A stretch of 40,718 nt of DNA, taken from the IMG/VR virus record IMGVR_UViG_3300045885_000294, positions 1 through 40,718 of that record. One strand, written 5' to 3'. The translations under genes and the position numbers were made by a program. This document shows positions 1-8,900 of this stretch, one piece after another. The notes beneath the pieces are model-generated. The model saw only the letters and a program-made list of their open reading frames with translations, was not told where the DNA came from and did no database searches. Source of the DNA: a virus. Within the stretch, counting starts at the first letter, position 1. Each line of letters begins with the position of its first letter.

Positions 1-127
1 GCAGGACGCCGAGCAGGCCAGGGAGCGACATGAGACCTGGCAGAACCTGGACCGCGCGCTCGACTCCAAGAGTGCGACGAACGGCCGCCGGCCGGCCATC
101 TTCGGTGATAGCCGGGACGCTGGGAAC
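1..127. repeat. Terminal direct repeat, left copy (assembly overlap)
   Basis: Bases 1-127 are identical to bases 40592-40718. A repeat of exactly 127 bases lying inside a gene that stays in frame across the junction is typical of a circular contig closed by a k-mer overlap. I read it as an assembly signature of a circular or circularly permuted genome, not a biological terminal repeat. Confidence 0.93.
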
Positions 128-1075
128 GACGGCTCCGGCAGAACAAAGACGGTCCGCCAGTTTCTCGACGAGAGCGCTGAGTATCAGGCCTTCCGCAAGG
201 CTGGCGGCGGGACGGCGCGGCTCGAAATACCGCACGCCTCGCTGAAGACCCTGCTCACGCTGACGGACATCAACAACCCGGCCACGCGGTTGCCCGGCAT
301 CATCCGGAGCGCGCAGGAAGAGCGGACGGTCGCCGACTTGATGCTCCAGGGGACGACCGACAACAACGCTATCTCCTACATGGAAGAGACGACCTTCACG
401 AACAACGCCGCGGAGGTGGCTGAAGGAGGGAGCAAGCCGGAATCGGCGCTCGGCTTCACCGAGCGGACGGAGAACGTCCGCAAGATCGCCACCTGGATAC
501 CGGCGACTTCCGAGCTCCTCGCGGACGTGAGCGGTATCGAGTCCTACATCCGCGAGCGGCTCGTGTTCATGGTCCGCCGGCGCGAGGAGCAGCAGCTGCT
601 GGTGGGCGACGGCACGGCGCCGAACATCTCCGGCATCCTGGACCGCTCCGGCATCCAGACGCAGGCGAAGGGCGCGGATAGCGTCCCGGATGCGATCTAC
701 AAGGCGATGACCAAGATCCGGAACACCGGCTTCGCCGAGCCGACCGCTGTCGTGATGCACCCGAACGACTGGCAGGCGATCCGGCTCCTGACGACCACGG
801 ACGGTATCTACATCTGGGGCTCACCGGCCACTGAGGGCCTGGACAGGATCTGGGGCCTTGAGGTCCGGGTGACCTCGGCGATGACCGAGAACACGGCCCT
901 GGTGGGCGCTTTCCGCCCGGACGCGCAGATCTTCCGGCGCGAGGGAATCACGATCACCATCTCGACCGAGCACAGCACCTACTTCGTGGAAAACAAGGTC
1001 GCGATCTTGGCCGAGGAGCGGCTGGCGCTGGCCGTCTATCGACCTGCGTCGTTCTGCACGGTCACCGGCATCTAG
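2..1075 (+). CDS. Major capsid protein, HK97-like (C-terminal part; 5' end at 40419)
   Basis: Main shell protein of the head. The reading frame is open from base 2 and continues the ATG frame starting at 40419, giving about 415 residues once the ends are joined; any internal start near 290 would be an artefact of the contig break. The N-terminal part (40419 onward) is a charged, helical segment like the HK97 scaffold (delta) domain, followed by a disordered linker. The C-terminal part has the HK97-capsid pattern: an N-arm leading into a segment on residues being hazardous to remove (RKIATWIPATSELL), and later a conserved region ending near FCTVTGI. It lies directly after the prohead protease, the usual order. 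A cleavage site between the delta domain and the mature protein probably lies around window bases 100-240, but I cannot fix it. Confidence 0.92.
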   Translation, partial: QDAEQARERHETWQNLDRALDSKSATNGRRPAIFGDSRDAGNDGSGRTKTVRQFLDESAEYQAFRKAGGGTARLEIPHASLKTLLTLTDINNPATRLPGIIRSAQEERTVADLMLQGTTDNNAISYMEETTFTNNAAEVAEGGSKPESALGFTERTENVRKIATWIPATSELLADVSGIESYIRERLVFMVRRREEQQLLVGDGTAPNISGILDRSGIQTQAKGADSVPDAIYKAMTKIRNTGFAEPTAVVMHPNDWQAIRLLTTTDGIYIWGSPATEGLDRIWGLEVRVTSAMTENTALVGAFRPDAQIFRREGITITISTEHSTYFVENKVAILAEERLALAVYRPASFCTVTGI

Positions 1076-1141
1076 TGCCCCCAGGAAGCCGGGGCCCAGG
1101 GGCGGGAAGCATCTCCCGCCCCGTTCTGAAAGGGGCAAGCA

Positions 1142-1594
1142 ATGGCAGTAATTGAGGTCAACAACCCGATCATCCAGGGTTCCGGCGCCAGCCGGATCCG
1201 CGAGGCGCGGACCGCGCTTACAAACGCGCAGCTACTCGCGTTGCGGGCGACGCCGGTAACGCTCATCGCGGCTCCGGGAGCCGGCAACGCGATCATCGTC
1301 CAGGGCGTCTATCTCGCTTTCGATGTCACGACTACCGGCTACACCGTCGGGACGAATGACCTGGTGGTGGAGTACAGCGGCGGCTCGGACATCCTGACCA
1401 TCGAGACGGTCGGCCTGCTCGACCAGACGACCGATCAGATCCGCCAGCAGCGGGTTGCGGTCGCGCTCAATACTCCGGTCGCCAACGAGGCGGTCCAGAT
1501 CAAGAACAGCGGCGGCTCGGAGTTCACGGGCGGCAACGCCGCGAACACGCTCAACGTGGTCGTGGAATACGTCGTCGTCCCGACCAGCTTCTAG
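1142..1594 (+). CDS. Putative capsid decoration or head-associated protein
   Basis: 150 residues, ATG preceded by a good ribosome site (GAAAGGGG). The protein is rich in beta-branched residues and Gly/Asn, with alternating hydrophobic stretches suggesting a beta-sandwich, and has no membrane segment or cysteine cluster. Its position one gene after the major capsid protein is where many siphoviruses encode a head decoration or stabilising protein. That role is inferred from synteny only; no catalytic motif is visible. Confidence 0.5.
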   Translation: MAVIEVNNPIIQGSGASRIREARTALTNAQLLALRATPVTLIAAPGAGNAIIVQGVYLAFDVTTTGYTVGTNDLVVEYSGGSDILTIETVGLLDQTTDQIRQQRVAVALNTPVANEAVQIKNSGGSEFTGGNAANTLNVVVEYVVVPTSF

Positions 1595-1596
1595 CT

Positions 1597-1716
1597 GTGG
1601 CAGTGGAGGTAGACGAGAACGGCGTAGTCAGGTGCGTGATCTGTGGCGCTCCTAACCTCAGCTGCCGTACCTGGCTCGCGCAGGCCCAGCCGATTCGAGT
1701 CATCAAGGAGTTCTGA
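1597..1716 (+). CDS. Small zinc-finger-like protein
   Basis: 39 residues, GTG start only 2 bases after the previous stop, ending 1 base before the next ATG, so it is packed into the structural operon. It contains CVIC and a later Cys (NLSC) in a short acidic-to-neutral sequence, a possible half zinc ribbon. Its own last codons (AAGGAG) supply the ribosome site of the next gene. Close spacing and coding-like composition support it; function unknown. Confidence 0.5.
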   Translation: MAVEVDENGVVRCVICGAPNLSCRTWLAQAQPIRVIKEF

Positions 1717-1717
1717 C

Positions 1718-1975
1718 ATGACCTACAAGAGTGACCGTCCGCTCTACGCGACGAAGGACGGGCGCGTGGTGGAGGAGGGCGACCCGGACGCGGCGATCGT
1801 CATCGCCAACCGGGCCGGCAAAGAACTGTCGGAGGACATCGTCCGCAAATACAACCTCCGCGGTGAGCAGCCGGAGGAAGGCAGCGAGAGCGCTGAGGAA
1901 CCCGTTGCGGAGCCAGCTGGCAGCAAGCAGGCGCGCGGCGAGAACAAGGCCTTGAAAGGCGTGGAGAACAAGTGA
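1718..1975 (+). CDS. Hypothetical head-region protein
   Basis: 85 residues, ATG chosen because AAGGAG lies 8 bases upstream; a longer frame starting at 1643 would overlap the preceding small gene. The N-terminal 50 residues look folded (YATKDGRVVEEGDP, then a helix ending RKYNLRG) and the rest is a Glu-rich disordered tail. The first part resembles short phage proteins that sit between capsid and connector genes. Its stop overlaps the next GTG (GTGA). Confidence 0.6.
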   Translation: MTYKSDRPLYATKDGRVVEEGDPDAAIVIANRAGKELSEDIVRKYNLRGEQPEEGSESAEEPVAEPAGSKQARGENKALKGVENK

Positions 1976-2115
1976 GCGAACGCGAACCGACGGAGCAGCC
2001 GGAAGAGCCGGTCCAGGGGGGGGAGCCGGACGACGACGAGCCAGTCGCGGATGAGCCATCCGACGACGAAGAGGAAGGACCGGAGGTGAACGATTCCGCC
2101 GAGGAGCCCAAGTAG
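1972..2115 (+). CDS. Small acidic protein
   Basis: 47 residues, almost entirely Glu, Asp, Pro and Ser, start GTG overlapping the preceding stop by 4 bases. The composition is extreme (about half acidic), so it is probably disordered. It could instead be an extension of its neighbour after a frameshift, because both share the acidic style. Tight overlap and a ribosome site for the next gene (TAGGGAG) just after it suggest genuine translation; function unknown. Confidence 0.4.
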   Translation: MSEREPTEQPEEPVQGGEPDDDEPVADEPSDDEEEGPEVNDSAEEPK

Positions 2116-2123
2116 GGAGCCGA

Positions 2124-3017
2124 ATGCTTGAGCGTCACGACGCGCCGCATATCCTCCGGGGCACGCAGGGACTCTTGCGCGTCTCGTTCTACATGGACGG
2201 CGTCCTGACCAACGCCGCCGGCGGCGTGACCCTGACCGCAACCCGGCTCGACGGCACCGTCCTGGTCAATGCCCAGGCCGCTACACCCATCTCGACAGGC
2301 ATCTACGGCTACACGCTGACGCCGGCGCAGACGGCCACTCTGGATCTGCTGACTTGCGTCTGGTCCGGGAGCTTCGAGGGCGCGGTCCAGTCGGTCACAA
2401 CCTACGCGGAAATCGTCGGCGGCGAGCTGTTCACGCTGGCCCAGGCGCGCGCTTACGACGCCGCGGCGATGGCCTCGGAGACGGCCTACCCCGCCGACAG
2501 CATCCTGGCGGCCCGGGACCGCATTACCGATGAGTTCGAGTACATCTGCAATGTCTCGTTCGTGCCGCGCATCGCGCAGGAGATCCTCGACGGCAACGGC
2601 AAGGACTGCATCGCCGTCCCGAGCCTCATCCTGACGGACGTGCGCTCCGTCGAGGAGCGTGCCAGCGGCACCCAGGACTGGACGGCTTATGACGCCGAGG
2701 CGCTCGCGGACCTGTACCTATACGGGACGGGGCGGATTCACCGCGAGTCCCTCGGCGTGTTCACCACCGGCCGGCAGAACATCCGCGTCACTTACGAGCA
2801 CGGGATGCGCTACGTGCCCGGGGAAATCGCGCGCGTCGCCCTGATGGTCCTGCGGGACACGCTTGTCCCGAGCAACCTCACGGACAAGGCGTTCCAGTTC
2901 AGCGACGAGACGGGCACCTATCGGCTGGCGCAGCCGGGACGCGCCTATCCCTATGGCATTCCGACGGTTGACGCGACCCTTGGGCGCTACACAGCGCAGG
3001 CGCTGGCGATTGCCTGA
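2124..3017 (+). CDS. Head-tail connector / head completion protein with N-terminal Ig-like domain
   Basis: 297 residues. Residues 1-100 look like a beta-sandwich (alternating hydrophobics, many Thr/Gly). Residues 120-297 are helical, then contain a beta segment with LILTDVRSVEE and a YEHGMRYVPGEIARVAL motif typical of phage connector (gp6/gp15-like) proteins. The gene is the first of the head-tail joining set and overlaps the following gene by one base (TGATG-type junction). The fused Ig-like front is the odd part: these connectors are usually only about 100-180 residues. Confidence 0.68.
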   Translation: MLERHDAPHILRGTQGLLRVSFYMDGVLTNAAGGVTLTATRLDGTVLVNAQAATPISTGIYGYTLTPAQTATLDLLTCVWSGSFEGAVQSVTTYAEIVGGELFTLAQARAYDAAAMASETAYPADSILAARDRITDEFEYICNVSFVPRIAQEILDGNGKDCIAVPSLILTDVRSVEERASGTQDWTAYDAEALADLYLYGTGRIHRESLGVFTTGRQNIRVTYEHGMRYVPGEIARVALMVLRDTLVPSNLTDKAFQFSDETGTYRLAQPGRAYPYGIPTVDATLGRYTAQALAIA

Positions 3018-3487
3018 TGACTACCTATCAGACGAGCAGCATCCCGGACGTCTTCGATTTCCTCGAGGACGAGCTGCTCGCGTTGCCCGCGCTCACTGGC
3101 GTGCAGCTCCTCTCGGCGCCGCCGTCGGTCAAGGAGGCGGCCTATCCGGAGGGCATCTATCTCGGGCGCGTGCCGCTTTCCCTGGACCGGGCAGCGGTCG
3201 AGGGCAATGTGACCCGAGCGGAGGAATACAGCATCGAGGCGGCCGTGTTCGTGCAGCAGCCCGGCGCCGGTCGGGAAGTCATCCGGACAGTGCGCCGGCG
3301 CGCCTTCGAGCTGGTGGCCGCCGTCGAGGAGTTCATGCGCTCGCCGGAGGGCTTCACCTGTGGCGGCGCCGTGCTGTTTGCCGAGGTTGCAGGCAAGGGA
3401 CTGGAACAGGGGCTCGACGAGGCGAACCGCGCCGTCGTCGTGCCGTTCCAGATCCGCATCCAGGCGCGCCTGGCGAGGTTGGATTGA
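3017..3487 (+). CDS. Putative tail terminator / tail completion protein
   Basis: 156 residues, ATG overlapping the previous TGA. An alpha/beta pattern starts with a helix (VFDFLEDELLALPAL), followed by strands and the segment VPFQIRIQARL near the C-terminus. This fits tail terminators, which cap the tail tube and lie just before the HK97 gp10 relative and the major tail protein. Assignment rests on order and size, not on a diagnostic motif. Confidence 0.5.
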   Translation: MTTYQTSSIPDVFDFLEDELLALPALTGVQLLSAPPSVKEAAYPEGIYLGRVPLSLDRAAVEGNVTRAEEYSIEAAVFVQQPGAGREVIRTVRRRAFELVAAVEEFMRSPEGFTCGGAVLFAEVAGKGLEQGLDEANRAVVVPFQIRIQARLARLD

Positions 3488-3897
3488 TGGCGAAGGCAAT
3501 CGAGATAAGCACTGAAGGCTTCGACGAGTCGATAGCGGCGCTGTCGCAGTCGGCGCACTACATCCGCGAGCGCATTGCAAAGCCGCTCGAGGTCCTGAAC
3601 GAGGTCCGCTCCCGCGTGGTGGCGGGTGCCCCGACGAAGACGGGCGCGTTGCGCGCCAGCATCACGCAGACGCGGCTATCCGCGAGCGCCAGCACGGGCG
3701 CCGTCTCCGCCGAGATCCGGGCCGGGCGCAAGCTCCCGCGCCCTTATGACTACTGGGTGGAGTACGGGACCGCGCGCATGTCCGCGCGGGCGTTCTTCTG
3801 GCCGCCCATCGAGGGCAGCGAGCCGCGCATTGCCCAGGAGTTCGGGCTCGCCGTCGACGACATCGTGAAGCACCTGGCAGGAGGCCTTGCCGTATGA
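3487..3897 (+). CDS. HK97 gp10-like head-tail joining protein
   Basis: 136 residues. The family signature is visible: a central segment AGAPTKTGALRASI followed by a YWVEYGTARMSARAFFWPPIE stretch, matching the 'TGxLrxSI ... vEyGT ... a.pF..pa' pattern of HK97 gp10-type head-tail joining or tail components. The ATG overlaps the preceding stop. It acts at the head-tail interface and sits between the putative terminator and the major tail protein as expected. Confidence 0.82.
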   Translation: MAKAIEISTEGFDESIAALSQSAHYIRERIAKPLEVLNEVRSRVVAGAPTKTGALRASITQTRLSASASTGAVSAEIRAGRKLPRPYDYWVEYGTARMSARAFFWPPIEGSEPRIAQEFGLAVDDIVKHLAGGLAV

Positions 3898-4190
3898 GTA
3901 CCGAGCTAAAGTTCCGCGGCAAGTTCCGCACTCTGCCTGACGGCTCGCGCGAGCCGGAGGCCGCGATGCCGGGCATACCAGCGTCCGATCTTAGCGACGA
4001 GGACCTGCAGCGCCTTGCTCGTCAGCGCGGCATGACGCCGGCCGCGTTGCGCAAAGAACTGGTCGGCAGCGGCTACTACCGAGAGGCAACCCGCAAGGGC
4101 AAGGCGGACGAAGACGAAGCGGGTGCAGACGACGACAGCGCCGGCGAGCCCGGTGACGACAACGAGGACGAGGAGTCCGAGGAGGAGTAG
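3894..4190 (+). CDS. Acidic-tailed tail-region protein
   Basis: 98 residues, ATG overlapping the previous stop (ATGA). A conserved-looking front (FRGKFRTLPDGS) and a small helical segment (LSDEDLQRLARQRGMTPAALRKELVG) precede a C-terminus made almost wholly of Asp and Glu. The helical part resembles a short SAP/HeH-like fold sometimes seen in phage structural operons. The acidic tail echoes the two small genes near 1.7-2.1 kb. Function unknown. Confidence 0.55.
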   Translation: MSTELKFRGKFRTLPDGSREPEAAMPGIPASDLSDEDLQRLARQRGMTPAALRKELVGSGYYREATRKGKADEDEAGADDDSAGEPGDDNEDEESEEE

Positions 4191-4192
4191 CC

Positions 4193-5224
4193 ATGCCGGC
4201 CGGTAACAGAGCATTTAGGTATCTGCAGGTAGGTAAGCAGGGCAATGTCGGCGCGCTCGGCTCAAGCGTAGCGGCGAGCGCGATCCTCAAGCCGGACGCC
4301 GGCACGCTGAAGTTGACACAGAACCTGCAGTTTCATGAGCAGGAGCTAGAGGTCGCACACCTCGCCGCCTACCACGGCAGCGAGCTCCTTGCGCAAGGCC
4401 CGTACGACGTCACCTACAACGCGGACGCGACCTACCAGCAGATCCTCTACCTGCTCGAGGGGATCATCGAGCCGGCGACGATTACCACGCCGACTAATGG
4501 CGTCTTGACCAGGCTCTGGACTTACGACCCTCCCTGGACGTCCGCGCCGGGGCAGCGCGTCTATACGCTCGAGTTCGGCGATGACCTGATCGCCTACACG
4601 ATCGACACCTGTTACCTGGAGTCGATGCAGATGACGCTCGGCCTGGCTGCGCCGGTCAAGGTATCGAGCACCTTCAAGGGCTTCAACCGGACCGAGGAAG
4701 CGAAGACCGCGGCGCTCACGGTGCCGACGACGGAGACGATGATCTCCGGCATGGCGACGCTCTACATGGAGGACACCGGGGCGGCGATCTCCGGAGCCGC
4801 GCCGACCGAGATCGCGGACGTCCTGATCGACGGCCAGCTGACGATTAACTCCGGCCTGAAGGCGGAGCGGCGGCTCAACGGCGACCTCGGCCTGGCGGTC
4901 ATCGCGCAGGACAGGCGGCAGATGATCGAGTTCACCGGGACGGCCGAGCTCAACAGCGACTCGGACGCCTGGGCCGGCCTCCTCGACGCGAACACCAAGA
5001 AGTTCTTCAAACTGCAGGTACAGGGCAGCCTGATCGAGTCGGTCACGCCGGACTACTTCCAGAAATTCGAAGTCATGTGGTGCGGCCGCTTCCGGAGCTT
5101 CGACCCGTTCGGCGAGCTCGCCGGCATCAACACGGTGCCGTTCTCGACTAACAGCGAGTTTGACTCGACCTGGGGCAAAGAGGCGCTGGTGAGGGTCCAG
5201 ACGACGGTCACGACGCTGCCGTAG
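4193..5224 (+). CDS. Major tail (tube) protein
   Basis: 343 residues, just after the joining genes and just before the frameshifted chaperone pair and tape measure, the standard site of the tail-tube gene. The protein is beta-rich, with segments such as TLEFGDDLIAYTIDTCYLESM and VKVSSTFKGFNR resembling the tube strands of siphovirus tail proteins. It is longer than a minimal tube protein (about 200-250 residues), so an added Ig-like or decoration domain is possible. A ribosome site precedes the ATG (GAGGAGTAGCC). Confidence 0.8.
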   Translation: MPAGNRAFRYLQVGKQGNVGALGSSVAASAILKPDAGTLKLTQNLQFHEQELEVAHLAAYHGSELLAQGPYDVTYNADATYQQILYLLEGIIEPATITTPTNGVLTRLWTYDPPWTSAPGQRVYTLEFGDDLIAYTIDTCYLESMQMTLGLAAPVKVSSTFKGFNRTEEAKTAALTVPTTETMISGMATLYMEDTGAAISGAAPTEIADVLIDGQLTINSGLKAERRLNGDLGLAVIAQDRRQMIEFTGTAELNSDSDAWAGLLDANTKKFFKLQVQGSLIESVTPDYFQKFEVMWCGRFRSFDPFGELAGINTVPFSTNSEFDSTWGKEALVRVQTTVTTLP

Positions 5225-5232
5225 GAGGCCTG

Positions 5233-5700
5233 ATGGAAACGAGTGAGCAGGCGGAGCAGGTAGGCCTCGGCAGGAAGCCGCAGCCGGCACCGAAGAAGTA
5301 CACCACGATCGCCTTCGATGACATGGGCTACGAGGGCTGGGAGGCGCTCGTCTGGTACAACGCGCCGACCCGCTACTACGCCGAGATGTTCGATATCCGG
5401 GACAACCCGGAGAAGGCGATCAACCGCATCCTCGACGTCGTCGTGGAGTGGAACTTCATCGATGAGGACGGCGAGCCGGTACCGCATGACCTGGACGGGC
5501 TGAACAGCGGCGCGCTGCCGACGGAGATCCTGCAGGAGATGGTGCTGAGGGCGCGCAATGCCGCGAACGAGTACCGCGGCCTGGACCCTCGGATCGCCGG
5601 GAGATCATCGCCTACCTCTCCCGGCGATTCTTCGCCCGGGGGCGAAAGTCCGACGCCGACGCCATCGCCGTCCCTCGTGTCTTCAGCCGCTACCGGCTAG
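5233..5700 (+). CDS. Tail assembly chaperone, unshifted product (gpG-like)
   Basis: 155 residues in the unshifted frame. The folded part (about residues 20-115) carries the chaperone-like segments YEGWEALVWYNAPTRYY and NRILDVVVEWNFIDEDG. The final 30 residues (Ser/Pro/Thr/Gly runs) look like an out-of-frame tail, which suggests that part of translation leaves this frame before the stop. It precedes the tape measure, where chaperones of this family bind the tape measure during tail assembly and are not in the virion. Confidence 0.82.
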   Translation: METSEQAEQVGLGRKPQPAPKKYTTIAFDDMGYEGWEALVWYNAPTRYYAEMFDIRDNPEKAINRILDVVVEWNFIDEDGEPVPHDLDGLNSGALPTEILQEMVLRARNAANEYRGLDPRIAGRSSPTSPGDSSPGGESPTPTPSPSLVSSAATG

Positions 5701-5906
5701 CCGAGCAGCTGCACCGCTGGCCCTGGACGTTGCCGGAGGACGAGATGGGGCTCGCTCGAACAGTGTTGGCAGCGCGCTACGGAGGCCAGCCGGAGGACTT
5801 CGAGGACGCGCCGTTAGGCGCGTTCGAGGAGATGGCTGAGATAGCACATTACGAGGAGCGGCTGCGAAACCTTGGCTCCTGGGAGCCGCCCGCCGCGCCT
5901 AGATAG
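5601..5906 (+). CDS. Tail chaperone extension reached by -1 frameshift (gpGT-like)
   Basis: This frame is one base back from the 5233 gene and encodes a protein-like sequence starting EIIAYLSRRFFARG and containing RYRLAEQLHRWPWTLPEDEM, ending at TAG 5904-5906, 15 bases before the tape-measure start. It has no usable start codon near its beginning, so it must be reached by a -1 shift from the upstream gene. The likely slip zone is around 5587-5603 (CCT CGG ATC GCC GGG AGA in the upstream frame). I see no textbook X-XXY-YYZ heptamer, so the exact site is uncertain. Confidence 0.75.
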   Translation, partial: EIIAYLSRRFFARGRKSDADAIAVPRVFSRYRLAEQLHRWPWTLPEDEMGLARTVLAARYGGQPEDFEDAPLGAFEEMAEIAHYEERLRNLGSWEPPAAPR

Positions 5907-5921
5907 CAGGGAGCCGGCGAC

Positions 5922-8900
5922 GTGGCCGATCGTGACCTCCGGTTTCGAGTAAGCGCCAAGGACGACACTGGTGCCGTCCTCGTCTCCATCCGCGGTAAGC
6001 TCGGCGACCTGGACAAGGCGGCGGGCCAGGCCGCCGGCGGCTCCAATCTCCTGGGCGGTGCTTTAGGCAAAGTCTCGGCTATAGCCGGCGGTTTCACCGT
6101 TGGCGCAGCGCTCACGCAGCTTCCTGGGATCCTCATGGCCGGCGCGAAGGGCGCGGCCGCGGACGAGGCTGCGCTCGCCGCGCTTGACCAGGCGATAACC
6201 GCCGCCGGCGGGAGCGCCGAGGCTCTCCGCTCGCAGCGGGACGCGCTCATCTCCCAGGGTCAGCAGTTAGCCTTTACGGACGGCGAGATAACCGAGGCGC
6301 TCTCGACGCTTGTCCAGATGACCGGCTCGGCCGAGGAAGGCTTCAGCCGGCTCGGGCTAGCGCAGGACCTGGCGCGCGCAAAGAACATCTCACTGGCGCA
6401 GGCAGCGACGCTGGTCGGCAAGGTCAACGAGGAGACGGCGACAGGCCTATCTCGACTCGGCATCCAGATAAGTGCCACTGCGACAGAGACGGAGAAGCTC
6501 GCCGCCATCGAGGCGCAGGTTGGCGGGCAGGCCGGGGTCTATGCCGAGACTGCGGCCGGCAAGTACGCACTATTCCAGAATCAGCTGGTTGAACTCCAGG
6601 AGACAGTCGGCGGCGCATTGCTGCCGATCTTCGAGGCATTAGTCCCGATAATCGCCGCCGCCGGCGAGGCGATTACGCCGTTCGCCGAGGCGCTCGGCGA
6701 CATTACCGGGACGAGCGTCAAGGTGATAACGGAGGCGCTCGGATTCCTGCAGGACATTTTTGACTCCCTGCCGGAGCCGCTTCAGAAGGTTATTGAGTTC
6801 CTCGGGAAGCTCGGCGTCGCCTTCGCGTCGCCGGTCGCCGGGATGGTGATCTTCAAGGAGGAGCTTCTCTCCGTCGCTGCAACAGTCATCGACGGCGTTG
6901 CCAGCATCCTCGACGCGCTCTCCTTTCTGGCTGACGCCTGGAATGAGACGGTAGGCCGGCTCCCGGGCGTCCCGGACATCAATCTGGACGAGGTCGCTGA
7001 GACGCTCCGTGGCTTTGCTGAGGACGTGCGCGGCGCATCCGGCGGATCAGAGGAATTAGCCGAAGGAATAGACGCCGTAGGGCAGTCGGCGGCTGGGGCC
7101 GCCGGGCCGCTAGCCGAGGTTGCGGATGGCGTTGCGGAATTGTTCGCTGCGGCCTCCGGAGATGCGCCCAAGAACCTCCAGGACATGGTGGGGAATGCCG
7201 AAGAACTTGCCGGTATCAAGTTCGACTCGTTCCTCGATGGATTGGTGGGGATCGAGAAACGCGCCAAGGAAGCGGAGATCGCTCAGCTAGAGCTACGGAA
7301 GGCGAGCGAGACAGATCCGGCAGTCATCCAGGGACTCGAAGACCAGATAACCAAACTCGAGGACGAGATAGACGCGCTCGGCCTGACAGAGGACGCGTGG
7401 CGGACGTGGTTCGACACGCTCGCGGACAACCGGACGACGCTCGGCGGGACTAATGAGGACGTTCTCCGGTTGCGGGACGCAATGATCGGCCTCGGCGATA
7501 AGACGGGCGGGGCAAACGAGACGATCGCGCTCGCCAACGATCTGATCTTCTTCATGGGTCCGCGCGCCGACGAGACGGGCGCGAAGTTGAACGACCTGGC
7601 GGAGGACGTCAATGCGACCACCGTCAAGGTGGACGACTTCGGCAACGCCGTCATCACGCTGCCAGACGGCAAGACGGTCACCATCTCCCTCAACGACCTG
7701 GCAACGGTGCCGCTTGAAGGCTTGAAGCTACTGATCGCCGGCGTCCCGCGGGACATCGTCATCCGTGCGAGTTACCAGGCTTCCGGACTGTCGGCGCTCA
7801 ACGACTTGACCATGCCGCGTTCCGGCGGCGGCCTTGCTCCTGGCGTGGGACGTGCCGGAGGCCGCGGGCCGCTCGCCGGCCTCGAGGCGTTCGTCGCGAC
7901 GGCCGAGGAGATAGGGCAGGCGATTCAGAACCTGCCGCAGCTAGGCGACGAGATAGCGGACGGCATTACCAATTTCATCGGGCTCGTCCAGGACGCGGTC
8001 TCGCTCGCTCCTGACCTGGTAGAGGCGCTCGACGTCCTGCCGGAGATCAGCGTCCCGCTCGAGCAGGACATACAGGAGTTCTTCGGAGCCGTCCTGAACC
8101 TGGGCTATATGGTGAGCCGGCTGCCGGGACTGGCCGACGAGATAAGCGGCGAAATCGGCAATTTCGTCGGCACGCTCGGAGACGCGCTCGGGCTGCTGCC
8201 GGACCTGGTCGAAGGCCTAGCAATCATTGACGAGGTAATCGTCCCGACCAACCTCGCGATCGCGCGGTTCACCGAGGCCATCCGCATCCTCGGTAACGCC
8301 GTCTCAAAGCTGCCTGGCCTCGGTGACGAGATCAGCAGCGATATCTCCAACTTCATCGGGACGACGGGCGACGCGCTCGGCACTATCCCGGACCTGGTGG
8401 AAGGCCTGGCGCTGATAGACGAGGTTATCCCGCCGTCCACGCTAGCGATGGCGCGCTTCACGGAGGCCATCCGGCTGATAGGCGGCTACGTCGCTAACCT
8501 GCCGGGACTCGGTGAGGATATAGCCGAGGACATCTCGAACTTCCTCGGCGTGACCGGCGACGCGCTCGGCCTCATGACTGACCTGGTCGAGGGACTGGAT
8601 GCGCTGGACGGGTTGGGCCGGATATCGGTAATGAAGGTCCGCGCCTTCGCGGACGCGATCGAGCTTGTCGGCAACCAGTTCGCCGTCCTGCCGGGAATCG
8701 GCACGGAGATCGCCGAGGAGATACAGGCGTTTCTGGCCGTCGCCGGCGACGCGCTCTCCCTGATACCGGACGCCGTGGAAGGCTTCGCCGTCCTGCCGGA
8801 CATCGTTGTCCCGATGGAGGACGACGTTCAGGCGTTCACGGACGGCCTGGTGGCTGCGGTCGACGCGCTGCTCACGTCCCTGGAGGAGGCCGGCATCAAG

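Noticed and set aside
290-1075. Capsid gene starting at ATG 290
   Set aside because: The frame is open from base 2 and joins the ATG at 40419 once the ends are closed.
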